From the NCBI GenBank assembly GCA_029962745.1, contig CM057157.1, positions 21,768,916-21,832,915 on the forward strand: DNA of 64,000 bases. Direction: 5' to 3'. This document shows, one piece after another, positions 46,334 to 56,986 of the stretch (positions within the stretch are counted from its first letter, which is position 1; every line of letters begins with the position of its first letter). The notes under the pieces are model-generated. The model had not been told where the DNA came from and ran no database searches. It saw only the letters and a list, made by a program, of their open reading frames with translations. This stretch comes from Echinometra lucunter (lineage: Eukaryota; Echinodermata; Echinoidea; Camarodonta; Echinometridae). A program made the position numbers and the translations under genes.

Positions 46334-46447
46334 ACTACAGAAAAAGCATATGGAAATACATGTACTTCTAAGAATATGGCAACATAATGAACTACAGAAA
46401 AAGCGAATGGAAATACATGTACTTCTAAGAATATGGCAACATAATGA
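46334..46447 (+). repeat. 57-bp in-frame tandem duplication inside the transposase relic
   Basis: Two copies of an ACTACAGAAAAAGC...ATGGCAACATAATGA unit, 57 bp apart (19 codons), differ at one to two positions. Both read LQKKxMEIHVLLRIWQHNE in the same frame. The high identity suggests the duplication is much younger than the decay of the element. Confidence 0.9.
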
Positions 46448-47029
46448 AGTGCACACTACTTGACATCAGTCTTGATAGGGCACAGCATGGCAGTGCATCT
46501 GAAGGAAGAACTGACCATAGTTTTTCAGGGAGTGGGCATGGACAAATCAGGGAAATGTAACTCCTGGAAAAATTGCTGCAAATTTCCATGGACAGTCCAT
46601 ATGTGAATTGGAGAATGTATGATGACTTCACTAAAATCATAAATCTGAACTGAACCAAAATGTACTCAACATTGGATCTTGCAGGCTTCATACTGTGAAT
46701 GGAGCATTTTTGGCAGGAGCAAAATCTGCTGAGTGGAGTGTGGAGAGCTTCCTGTCATCATTGAGCTATCTGTTCTCAGATACCCCAGTGAGAAGGGAGG
46801 ACTTTAAGAGCATTACAGGAGGTAATGTCATGCCACTTAAACTTTGCAAGACACCATGGCTTGAAAATGTTCCCATAGCAGAAAGAGCTCTTGACATGTG
46901 GGACAATGTAATCAAATATGTGAAGGCAGTTGAAGAGAAAAAGGTCCCTCACCCACACAACAAATCATTTGATACTTGTAATGTATGTTATCTTGATGAT
47001 TGATGTTGCATTCTTGTACAGCTGCACCT

Positions 47030-48050
47030 GTGCAACACTTCTACGGTGCCAGTGACATTAAAGACTCAGAGAAGAAGCGGGCTATCTTACTCTCCGTATG
47101 TGGAGGACAAACATAATGACTTATTTCAAGTTTACTGGCACCAGATCGAGTATTCTACGATTATTTCGACGGTGACAAACCACAAAGTCCCTAAACTAAC
47201 AGAAATTGTGCAGAGATTCAAGTTTAAACCCAAACAGCAAAAATCGGGTGAGTCCGTCTCTGATTATGTTGCTGAATAAAGACATCTGGCTGAACATTGT
47301 AATTTTGGGACAAATCCCAAGGAGATGTTGAGAGATAGATTAGTATGTGGGGTCAATGATGACCAAATTCAGCGACGACTTCCAGCTGAAGTCGCGCTTG
47401 ATTTCAACAAAGCACTAACATTAGCCACTGCTACAGAAATGGCAGATCACAACACGGCAAATCTATGAGAGGGGAGACCTGAAGGTGAAACGGTTAATAA
47501 AGTTGGGAAGGCGAAGAGCTTTCAAAACCAATGGGTCAAGGAGCCATCTTGTTATCGCTGTGGAGGCGCCAGGCACTTGGAGAGTGATGAATGTCCAGCT
47601 AAAAAGTTGGAATGTTTCAAATGTTGCAAGAAAGGTCATTTTTCTCAAGTGTGTCAATCGGGGAAGAAAAAAGTCCAGAGTAGAGAAAAGGGAAAACAAC
47701 CATGCCGGTCCTAAAAGCCACTACAATGTACCTGGAAGAAGAAGAGGAGGAGGTGTACACTCTCCACCATACAACAAGAGCAAGAAAGAAATCGGATCCT
47801 TTCACAGTAGACATGAATGTGTAGGGAAAAGTCATTTCCATGGAGATGGACACTGGTTCTTGTGTCACACTAATCGACATGGAAAAACAAGTGGAAAGGA
47901 GACGAAAAGTTGAAGCTTTGTGATAGCCGAGTAAATCTTCATACCTACAATGAAGGGAAAGTCGAAGTAGTTGGAGAATGTATCATACCCGTCAGTCATA
48001 ACCAGCTTTACAAGAATGCAACATCAATCATGAAGATAACGTACATTACA
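47030..48050 (+). pseudogene. Ty3/Gypsy-type gag and protease fragment, decayed
   Basis: One frame (47046-47716, with in-frame stops at 47277, about 47466 and 47713) carries a gag-like helical region (VSDYVAE, FKPKQQKSGES, LRDRLVCGVNDDQIQRRL). It then has two CCHC zinc knuckles at 47550-47654 (CYRCGGARHL...C and CFKCCKKGHFSQVC), which bind genomic RNA in retroelements. A shifted frame carries the aspartic protease active site MDTGSCVTLID (DTG at 47849-47857), and beyond another shift VEVVGECIIPV. Reverse transcriptase, integrase and LTRs are absent. The fragment lies inside the hAT-like relic. Confidence 0.75.
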
Positions 48051-49145
48051 ATACTGTACAGAAGTGTAGCAAGACTGCTGTTTTCCCAGCAAGATTAAGC
48101 TTCTTCATTTCTGTTGCAAAGTTGGTGAACCCCTACCTCACTGACTACCAAACAGATGCTGGCATCAGATATTACAAGAATGCTAGTCAGCTTGATGCAG
48201 AGGTTTTTGAAGCTGGACAAGACCATCATCAATTCTGCTTCCTGATTGATGCAAGTAAAGGTGACCAACGAGGAGTCTCTTGCCTCTCATCAAAGCTGAT
48301 GTGGGTTTTTACACTGACAAGAAGTTGAAGGTGCTTAAAGCAAAGAACTTTCTTGTAGTCATGACAAGCAAACCTCGAGTATCTTCTAGTGCAGAATCTT
48401 ATATGCTTCAATCCAAAGATCATGGCAAGAAACAAAGAGAGATCAAGTGAACTGCTGAAAAAGGTCATGCCTGTCCTACACGATTCTCACAGGGGTGATG
48501 ACATTCTGAGACAGTATGGTGAAGCATGTGATGAGGCAGCCACAAACCCAGGCATGAGAGACTTTGATTACAAGAAGGAGAGTTGACACAGTGTTGTCTA
48601 ACTTTCTTTCAAAGAAAGATCACTATGCTGCTTAGTTCAAGGTAGTGCACATGTGTTTGGTTCTGTCACATGGACAGGCATCCACTGAAAGTGGCTATTC
48701 TGTGAACAATCAAGTAGAAGAAGACCATATGAAAGGTCACTCTCTAATTGCTCTGAGAGCCATTTATGATTACATCAGATATGTAGGGGGGATTCAGAAC
48801 ATAATCCTTGACAGGGCCATAATGCTAGGTGCTGCAGATGGCATGCAAAAGAACCAGATGTACCTTGAAGAGTAGAAACATGAAAAGGAAAAGGCAACAA
48901 AAGAAACAAAGAGGAAAGGGTTGCTTGATGAACTAGATAACTTGAAATCAACAAAGATCAGACTACAGGCTGATATAGAAAGTCTTCAGGAATCTATTGA
49001 CAAAATTACTGAGAAGGCAGAATCAACCGGAAAATTGACTTCCTATTAAAATCAAAGTTTGAGATGATCTGCAAAAGAGAAGATTTCTAGGCTGCAAGAA
49101 ATTGAGAAACAGATTTAGGAACAAGTGAATTCTCTACAGAATTTA

Positions 49146-50120
49146 TGATACCTACATTTACAGTATATATTTCTGTGATAGATTCTTTCAAATATTGCAT
49201 TACTGTATGTCATACTTTGAAAATTGAGTGTTCAGTAAAGGGAACAGGCTTTTTCTTCTAAATGGGGGTATCAAACATCTGAGTAATTTTCTCGCTGGTT
49301 ATTCTGGAGAAAAAAAGGAGGTTTCCATATTTCTGTCACCAGGGCATTAATCTTTGTCATTTATGTGTATGGTTAAGAAGTGTGTGTATTGGATAGTTTT
49401 GAGAGAGCTCAATAAAACACAGGCAACAGCTTGATCTAGGTCTACATACAAACAGACATCCAAATACACAATTCAGAACCTTTCCAGTCATGTGTCTTAT
49501 TTTGTTTTTCTACATGAATCTCCCCAAACTAATACATTTAATATTGCACACCGTTATCAAAGACGCTATACCCTTGCCAGCCTAACTCATTGGTTCCATC
49601 AAACATAAATCATCTAAAATGCAACTCCAACAGTGGACCAGCAACCAGACTGAACCAACCCCTGAATTACAACAATATCTAGACGAACAAGGATTATCAT
49701 TGACACTGGCTTTACCCAAGAACCATCCCAACCTGGAACTCACTATCACCAAATATAAAATCTGCCCCCGACAGCAAAACCTTTAAGTCTCGCTTGTCAG
49801 ACACCAAATTCTAAATGCAGCTGCATGCATGAGGGACTGCACGTTTATAGCCCAGTAGCGGCGGTTGGTGCAGTATCGACAAGACAAGACAAGACAAGAC
49901 ATGGAGGTCACAATGTTTATCTTCTGCTTATACACCCAAAATTTTTATGTGCCACATTTGCCCCTGGGAAAGTCACAAAAAAGTCAAGGAATTCCTGCTT
50001 CAAAAGTCATGGAAAGTCATTTAAGATTTAAGATTCATTCATATATCCAGTGGGTAACCCCTGTGCCTTTTTCATTGTTCATATATGGTCAGGCCCTTAA
50101 AGCTCAGCCATTTTGTCCAG
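49146..50120. other. No supported gene
   Basis: AT-rich flank of the relics with a short (ACAAG)n run at 49877-49900 and an AATAAA at 49411. Nothing coding was recognised. Confidence 0.5.
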
Positions 50121-50123
50121 ATC

Positions 50124-50383
50124 CATTAGAAGGCCGACCTAAGCACCCATCTATATTTATGAGCAAAAATGAATAATTCATTTTGTAAGATGATTCCAAG
50201 GAGTCGCATGCATTTGTGCATGTTTTAAAACATTATGCCCATCAGCTAAAAACATGCGCAATGATGCACAATCAATGCGCAACATGCGCATTAAATCAAA
50301 GTATAATAAAAGTGATACGCGCCACACGCGCAGTATATATGAATAATGCAACAAAAACAAGTGCTTAGGTCGGCCTTCAAATG
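50124..50383. mobile_element. 260-bp MITE with 23-bp terminal inverted repeats
   Basis: The left end CATTAGAAGGCCGACCTAAG continues CAC. The right end (50361-50383) is its reverse complement with one mismatch (CATTTGAAGG). The interior is rich in ATGCGCA/TGCGCAT phrases and A/T. No clear target duplication. A 160-aa minus-strand frame spanning it is chance. Confidence 0.75.
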
Positions 50384-50779
50384 ATTCGAAATAGGCGGGG
50401 CCTAATGCTATTCGCGTAATGATATAAGCGCGTGCTGCTTTTCGTCTAGTAAATTTATTATGTCTATCTATACGGTGCAGTAAAGACATGCAGCAATGCG
50501 TCAACTCCAAATAAAGAGTTTTGCCAAAAGTTGTGCGAACTTGTGAAGTCATACAGTATACTATGCTAATTTCTAAAGAATTTCTGCCACCAGGAGGCAA
50601 AAAACATGCCTCTAGCCTCAGGTCACTGAACGGGACCGTATCCGGTACTACAGTGCACAAAAATGGTGGAAATGAATCACTCCTGTACTATTCCAATGCT
50701 ACTGGTCACACCGAACAAGGACGTAGCCGTGATAACCATAATGGTCACCGCAACGGTTTTTATGCGATCGCTCTGGGAG

Positions 50780-50876
50780 CGATTTGATACGGTTTGGGAT
50801 ATGGTTATTTCCACTTTTGACCAATCGCACTTAGGTGGTTTGATGACGTAGCGTTTTCCCCCGCCCCGGTAAGTTT
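50780..50876 (+). promoter_or_regulatory. Candidate promoter: CCAAT, CRE-like and GC boxes followed by a donor
   Basis: GACCAATCGC (about 50818), TGATGACGTAGCG (about 50840) and CCCCGCCCCGG (about 50860) lie within 60 bp of each other. The last is directly followed by a strong donor GGTAAGTTTT. This looks like a TATA-less start with a very short leader exon. The transcript it would serve is unknown; the duplicated exon-like segments at 52.5-53.1 kb are the nearest candidates downstream. Confidence 0.4.
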
Positions 50877-52429
50877 TGTGAGTTGCGCCAATTTTTGTGA
50901 ATTATGTGTGGTGAGTTGTCTATGGGAATTACGTGCTATATTACTGTTTCGAGCATTTTTGTTACTAACTTGTTATTACTTAGTCCCACGTATTGTTAAA
51001 AGTGCCAATTCGGCATGATTCTGAAAATGCAAATGGTAAACGTCACCCGACATGGCATGCCAATGGTGAATTTTGGTAGTTATATCAACTGTAAGTACGT
51101 GAGAAGTGTCCTTGCACATGAATAATGAAAGGGGAATCATTTATGATTGCTTGGGCCTAGATTCTAAAGGTTAGTCTCTGTAACAGTTAATGTTAGGCCT
51201 AGGCTAACAGTTAGATCTAGACTCTTAACAGTTATCGCACACAGGACCCCTAACACCCCACACCGTTTTGAAAAATGGACACTACCGACCACATAATTGG
51301 TCAATAATTTTAAGTTTGCCTTCTATTTAATTAGCTAGTATTTAGACTCTGCATTGATGGTATTGAACAATGTTTGAGTTTTTGATTGATAAATATAATC
51401 AGCGAATTCCCTTTACGCGGCCGCACACCAGAGCCTTCTAACACGTATTAACGTTAGGTGTAGTTTAATCATAGTACTTGAACTAGGCCTACTACTAGTA
51501 GTATGTGTGAATAGACTTCAATAGAATTTGTGGTGGTTTTCCTTGCTAGATCATTCATAATCATACATGAGTGGAAGAAAATTACAGGTAGGCTAGATCT
51601 AAGCCTACTTCAAATTTCATTTTAATTAAACTCTGAATCTCCAAATTTGTGGCATGTCAGTAAGAGTGGAATGTGAAGAGTTCATCGATCATGTGTTGTA
51701 GCAAATTGATATTGATAGAGGTATCTTCTTGTCTGTTTTTGACTGCTGCAGCACAACACACTACACAGCTATGTTGGACACAGTTTCATATAAGTATGGG
51801 CCTAACATAATTACATGTATGAGTGCCCGCAGGCTCCAGTCTAACATTTCTCTTGCATGACTAACTCAGGCCCGAGACCTAACAGATCTAGATAAGTATT
51901 TTGAAGATCCAATATAAATAAGTGTAGTATTAACAAGGTTACTGCTAGCACTGAGCTTAGATCCAGTTGAAGTAGTACACAGATGGTTGTCTGGACAGTC
52001 ATCTAAACCACAATGACATGATTTATAATGAAGCACTCAATATATCTAACTGTTAATAGTTGTGTGCTGTGATGGCTACTGGACGAAAGCCGGGGTAATA
52101 ATATCCAAAGTCCTTTGGAAGCCCGATAGCATGGAGACATTTGATAATAATGTGATATCCACTATACCAGAACAGATTATTATTATCATAATCATTATTA
52201 TCTATTTATCTATTTATCATTATTATTATTGAATTTATTATTTGCTGTTGTTGATTTTGTAATTATCATTAGTTATTTTTAAAGAAATCTTATCTTTTGA
52301 AACACCTGTGTTGATAAATTTAAAAATGTTTAATAATAATAATAATAATAAATTGAAAAATGATTAGTGCTGTTTGATAAATAGTTCTTGTTGAATCCAA
52401 ATACAAAAGAGAAAACTTCATGAAAGTTG

Positions 52430-53092
52430 GTTGCAATGTATCTAGTCTCTCTCTTCTTTTCTTCAAGTTTTAATAACTATCAGTTATTTTTTTTTTCCAC
52501 AGTTGCACAACTTGTTGCCCTGATTTTTTCCAGGAACAACTTGTACAACTTGCACTAGGTACTGGAGTCAAGCAACTTTCTCTTGTACTCCTGCCATCAT
52601 CACTCTCAGTGTGTGGGGTCTGGAGACTGAAGAACATCCGATTCTGGATGATAATTCATGGTAAGAATTTGATTGCTCTATAGTCTCTGGTTGTTCTGCA
52701 TGCCTAGAACTTACAGTGATGCTGGAAGTAAAAGAAAAAAACAAAATCAAGGCAACAGTTTCTAACATGGTGATCTACATACATGTAGAGGGCACATATG
52801 TTGGGATGGGATGATGCCATATTAGCTCTAGTCCTTAAAAGTTTATTGCAGTGTATCTAGTCTCTCCCTTCCTTTTTGTTCAGGTGGGAAATATCATTTA
52901 TTTCTCATAATTCTTTTCCGCAGTTGCATAACTTGTTGCCCTGATTTTTTTAAGAAGCAACTTGTACAACTTAAGCTAGGTACTGTAGTCAAGCAACTTT
53001 CTGTTGTAGTCCTGCCATCATCAACACTCTCAGTTGTGGGGTCTGAATACCAAGTAATATCATTCTGGATGATAATTAAAAGATAAGAATTT
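52430..53092 (+). repeat. Tandem-duplicated exon-like segment (two copies, about 240 bp each)
   Basis: Copy 1 (52430-52668) contains an acceptor TTTTTTTCCACAG, a 158-nt block (52503-52660) and a donor CATG/GTAAGA. Copy 2 (about 52845-53092) repeats it, with acceptor TTTTCCGCAG and block from 52924, but its donor is changed to AAAAGATAAGA. In the same frame both are open: CTTCCPDFFQEQLVQLALGT and CITCCPDFFKKQLVQLKLGT begin the two versions. Copy 2 stops just past the lost donor. Family unknown. Confidence 0.6.
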
Positions 53093-54240
53093 CACTCATG
53101 GAAACAAGATATCAGAAATTTCAGTGAAAACATTTTAGTTTTCCAGTTGTCATCATACTTATTTGTGAGATTGTGGAGCTCTTGATCCCTGAGATGTATG
53201 GGCAGGTTTGAAGGGAAAAAGTATGCTGTAGTTTTTCTATACTGGCCCAGTGGACCCATTTCATGTTGAAAATGGAAAATGTCTCACCAAGTCTCACCTA
53301 GTGATTGGAACACATGAGAAGCTGAGAAAAGCCCTTGCCTGTATGACAAGAAACTAGCACTGTACAAGGACTCCGATTTCAGGTCTGATATCTGGAGAAA
53401 GATTCAGCAAAACTAAAGAAATTACTGGTACACAAATGAATTATGAGAGTGCTTACATGAATACGAAGGTTTAAGGTTTGTAGAGTGTTTGAATTTTCCA
53501 GGTCTATTCTATCCATTGTGTAGGTGATATACAAATTCAAATGTGATCAGAAATGGGTATCAATGTGTTCTATTTTAAGTTAATAATTGACATGGTGATT
53601 AGCAATTTCTCAAATGTGTACAAATTGATTTTTTTAGGAACTTCTGGGCATCCTGTAGTTTGTTGATAGAATCGCAGCATTTTTCCTCTTACCATTCAGA
53701 AAATACACATACCCGAACAGACAGGATTTTTGTCAACACTTATTGCTGAAATGTAACTGAACTTTAATTGACCGTATATGAGAAACTTGGAAGGATGGAC
53801 AGTCAAAGGCAAATAATTTGGAGTAGTATGTGCCACTTCTTATATTTCTTTGGGTGACATGAAAACAAAACCACCTTGCCCCACAATTCAACACTTGTTA
53901 AAATGCATTTTTTAAAAATCTCGATTTGAAATGTACTTGTAGTTACTGTATATGCTGCATATGGTATTTATATTTTGCTGTAAATTCAGCATCAGAACTA
54001 CCCGACTTTTTTCGCTTTTTTCAAACTTGACATAGGTGTCCCTCAGGTCTATCGTAATAAGTGATTACCTTGATGAAAAAGCCCTGCTTCTCTTTTTTTA
54101 ACATTTGATGTACAGTATAACTTACTCACATTTCACGCATGATAGAATTGGAACAATGGCCATTCATGTAACCAAAATTACATTTGCACGCACAAAGTGT
54201 AAATTTGAGTAACTTTTTAGGGAGAGAATAATAGTGCAGC
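53093..54240. other. No supported gene
   Basis: AT-rich DNA without convincing open frames, repeats or RNA genes. Confidence 0.5.
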
Positions 54241-54612
54241 ATGAGTCAAAGTTCCCCAGAGCTGTCCTACCATTTGGAAAATTTTGCAAAGGTTGAAAAA
54301 ATGTCTCCGCCGGGAATCGAACCCAGGCCTTTGGCTATGAAGAACGATGCTACGCTATTATTCTCTCAATTGTCTCACATGTATTTATTTCCACGAGAGT
54401 TGCCAAAGCTGTTGTATATGTTACCTTATCACAAATGTTAATTATTCCAACATATACATGTATCCCAAAGCATTTGCTCGGATCCAGCTGAGGTGTGTGG
54501 CAGGTCATTGTTCGAAACACATCTGCCACCAACAAAGGAATTAATTAGTGAGGGTTGAAGATTGGTCAATCTGTCGGTAAAGCGAATTTGGAGTCCCCGA
54601 AACCACTGGCCC

Positions 54613-54683
54613 GTCTCTGTGGTCTAGTGGTTAAGGCATCGGCGTTCATAGCCAAAGGCCCGGGTTCGATTCCCGGCGGAGAC
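54613..54683 (+). tRNA. tRNA-like sequence, intact cloverleaf, apparent anticodon UCA
   Basis: 71 nt fold with acceptor GTCTCTG/CGGAGAC (one G-U), D stem GTCT/AGGC (one G-U), T arm CCGGG-TTCGATT-CCCGG, A-box TGGTCTAGTGG and B-box GGTTCGATTCC. The backbone is glutamate-tRNA-like. The best anticodon stem, TCGGC/GCCAA with one C-A mismatch, leaves loop GTTCATA, so anticodon UCA (reads UGA). Shifting by one base gives CAU but almost no stem. Position 37 would be U, which is unusual. Most likely a SINE head and not a working suppressor tRNA. Confidence 0.4.
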
Positions 54684-55001
54684 ATTTTTTCAACCTTTGC
54701 AAAATTTCCCAAATGGTAGGACAGCTCTGGGGAACTTTGATTTATGCTACACTATCATTCTCTGAATTGTCTCACATGTATTTATTTCAACAAGAGTTGC
54801 CAAAGCTGTTGTATATGTTACCTTATCACAAATGTTAATTATTCCAACATATACATGTATCCCAAAGCATTCGCTCGGATCCAGCTGAGGTGTGTGGCAG
54901 GTAATTTTCCAAACTCATCTGCCACCAACAAAGGAATTAATTAGTGAGGGTTTTATAATCTGTCGGTTAAGCGAATATGGAGTCGCAGAAACCACTGGCC
55001 C

Positions 55002-55072
55002 ATCTTCGTGGTCTAGTGGTTACGGTATCGGCGTTCATAGCCAAAGGCCCGGGTTCGATTTCCGGCGGAGAC
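55002..55072 (+). pseudogene. Degenerate second tRNA-like head
   Basis: Same layout and same GTTCATA loop as 54613-54683, but the acceptor (ATCTTCG against CGGAGAC), D stem and T stem (TTCGATTTCCGG) have mismatches. The B-box remains. A decayed copy of the tRNA-like head. Confidence 0.65.
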
Positions 55073-55220
55073 ATTTTTTCAACTTTGCAAAATTTCCCAA
55101 ATGGTAGGACAGCTCTGGGGAACTTTGATTCATGCTACACTATCATTCTCTGAATTGTCTCACATGTAATTATTTCCACGAGAGTTGCCAAAGCTGTTGT
55201 ATATGCTACCTTATTACAAA

Positions 55221-55814
55221 TACATATATATATATATATCTATATACATGTATATATATATATATAAAAAACTACAAAAGGAATAAAAAAAAAAACTCCG
55301 TAAACCAAGGAAATTTCACGAATTTTCGCCCTTAGGGCTTTATCAAGTGTTTAATATCTATTTGAAAATGCGTTGTTTATCATGATAAGTAAACAGTGCG
55401 CACACTCTGCTGAAGTACTAGGCGTTAGAGTATATATATATATACCCTAACTTTACTGGCATTAGTGGGACGTATAACAATAGGATTTATTATGTCAGGC
55501 GTAAACAATACTGTGTTAGCGGGACTCCGGATGGTGAATGTGGGTCAAGTGATATTCAGGGGAACTGCTGTTGCATGCTTGACACAGAGCTAGCTGTGTG
55601 ACAGAGCTCTACTGAATGCTCAATGGAACCAGCTGTTCAACAGAACACAGGGCACGCTGAACTTGCGTGTACTGCATACAATTTGCGCTTGCCTCACGGT
55701 GCAACTTTATTAAGCACTACACAGCATGCTTAATACATCCTAAATTTCACCTCGTACATTGTTCAAATCTTTACGCGACATGCAGAATCTACGCTACTGT
55801 ACTGTATTATCATC
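55221..55814. other. (TA)n-rich spacer, no supported gene
   Basis: Contains (TA)n runs at 55225-55265 and 55431-55443. No coding or RNA signature was recognised. Confidence 0.5.
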
Positions 55815-56340
55815 ATGCCTACCCCAAGTTTTGTGCTGGACTCTGATAAGGATCTCAATGCATTACTGAGAAAATGTAAAGCAGCAAATACCAGGAGAGT
55901 GATAAAATACGCTTCGGGTTGCTTGGAAGCATTTGCTATCAAGTGTATCTCTATTGCTGACATAGGAGATTCAGAACTGGAAAAATTATTTAGTCCTGTC
56001 TATGCTGGTCTGAGAAGAGAAGACGGCACTTTGTACACACCGAAATCCACGATTTCTATCAGATAGTGACTTCAACAACATTTCTAAATTGCAAGAGACG
56101 TGGCTATTACAAAGCCTGACAAATTTTCGGAAAGCCAAAAAATCTTCAGAGCAATGATGGTGAAACTCAGAAAGGAAGGAAAGGGTTGTATTAAGCACAA
56201 GACCCCTGTAAATAAGCAAAACATGGCCAAAATTTTTTAGTCTAATGTGGTCGATGTAGGTACACCACTGGGCCTTCAGAACAAAGCGTTCCTCGACGAG
56301 AATTTCTCCACGAAATGACTTCAGAGGACTACCATGGTTA
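55815..56340 (+). pseudogene. Crypton/KIAA1958-QRICH1-like recombinase relic
   Basis: An ATG frame (55815-56066) reads with typical family phrases: LDSDKDLNALLRKCKAANTR, then YASGCLEAFAIKC, then LEKLFSPVYAGLRREDGTLY and TPKSTISIR. After a frameshift the family continues: VAITKPDKFSESQKIFRAMM, VKLRKEGKGCIKHKTPVNKQ, then GTPLGLQNKAF near 56270, with two in-frame stops. In animals this N-terminal plus catalytic-lead architecture belongs to genes derived from Crypton tyrosine-recombinase transposons (KIAA1958, QRICH1, ZMYM). The downstream recombinase core is missing or unreadable, so this is a truncated relic. Confidence 0.65.
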
Positions 56341-56985
56341 ATGTAAATGAAATAAGTGGAAATAAGGGTAAATAAGTGTAGGAAAGCATAAGTGAGCATA
56401 TAAAAGCGCAATACTGCTTGCCCAGTGGACAAGAGGACATGCGCATTTTACAGTTTTGGAGGTTTAAACATAAACCTCTCTTGTGAATTGGGGCGTTAGA
56501 GTCTAAGAACGCCTTCAATCCGCAGTCTACTAACACATGATGGCTCCTGTATAAAGCCTATCAGAATGAGAGCACATGACAGTCAACGAGTTAAGCCTTC
56601 CTCACATGGACCATGGCAAACCACACAATTTTACTGTGGAAAACATAAGCAAGGTAAAACCGCTGGTTGCTGCCATCATGTTTCTTCGTGGGTGTACCCA
56701 GCAGCGATCCCTTTCCTGCCCTCCGTTGCCTTGGTGACTGGGGTCTCTCCTAGCTTCTGCTCTAATCCCTGCCATGAACGCCCCATGAGATATTCACCTG
56801 ATGTATGATCAGAGGACAGAGAAAGGGAGAAAGGGAGAGAGAAAGAGAGAGAATGAGAAAAAGAGATAGAAAAGGAGGGAGACAGGTAGAGAGAGTGATA
56901 GAGAAATTCAGCAACAGAGGGGAAAGAGAGAGAGGGAGGGAGGGAGGAGGAGAAACAGGAGAAATCAAAGCACTTAGAGACATTG
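56341..56985. other. Spacer with GA-rich low-complexity tract
   Basis: 56813-56960 is an imperfect (GA)n/GGGA tract. It yields spurious RERERE or SLSLSL frames. No gene. Confidence 0.6.
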
Positions 56986-56986
56986 G

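Larger units (their letters stand above)
45900..49145 (+). pseudogene. hAT-like transposase relic, split by a Gypsy fragment
   Basis: Plus-strand segments in shifting frames match, in order, a multicopy invertebrate hAT-like transposase family. In order they are: an S/T-rich start; LKAEILWSLKVVDDH; LFQRMFPDSAIA; ILFDESLNHKLQKKHMEIHV (46303-46366); the SMDGP..NW motif near 46590; NGAFLAGAKSAEWSVESFLS (46698); FSDTPVRREDF; PWLENVPIAERALDMWD; LVNPYLTDYQTDAG (48122-48165); LLKKVMPVLHD; LSHGQASTESGYSVNNQVEE (48663-48722); and a charged coiled-coil tail to about 49145. The LSHGQA..E.GYSVN block corresponds to the hAT C-terminal dimerisation motif. Many stops and frameshifts make it non-functional. 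Bases 47030-48050 are foreign (Gypsy). Confidence 0.75.
54241..55220. repeat. Array of tRNA-headed repeat units, first head inverted
   Basis: Unit bodies start GCTAC(G/A)CTAT at about 54348, 54747 and 55133 (spacing about 390 bp) and read ATTCTCT.AATTGTCTCACAT then ...GTTGCCAAAGCTGTTGTATA. Between bodies 1-2 and 2-3 sit plus-strand tRNA-like heads (54613 and 55002). Left of body 1, 54241-54352 is the reverse complement of the head plus its 3' flank (54635-54740). It resembles a tRNA-derived SINE that was tandemly copied, with one head flipped. The third body runs into (TA)n DNA at 55225. Confidence 0.8.

Noticed and set aside
47030..48050. Possible intact endogenous retroelement
   Set aside because: At least three stops and two frameshifts, with no RT, integrase, envelope or LTRs; a dead fragment only.
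50178..50660. 160-codon minus-strand open frame
   Set aside because: It runs through the 260-bp MITE and has no family signature; best explained as chance openness.
54303..54352. Minus-strand tRNA-like fragment as a third tRNA gene
   Set aside because: Only the 3' half of the head is present (to about the anticodon stem) before the sequence switches to the repeat body.
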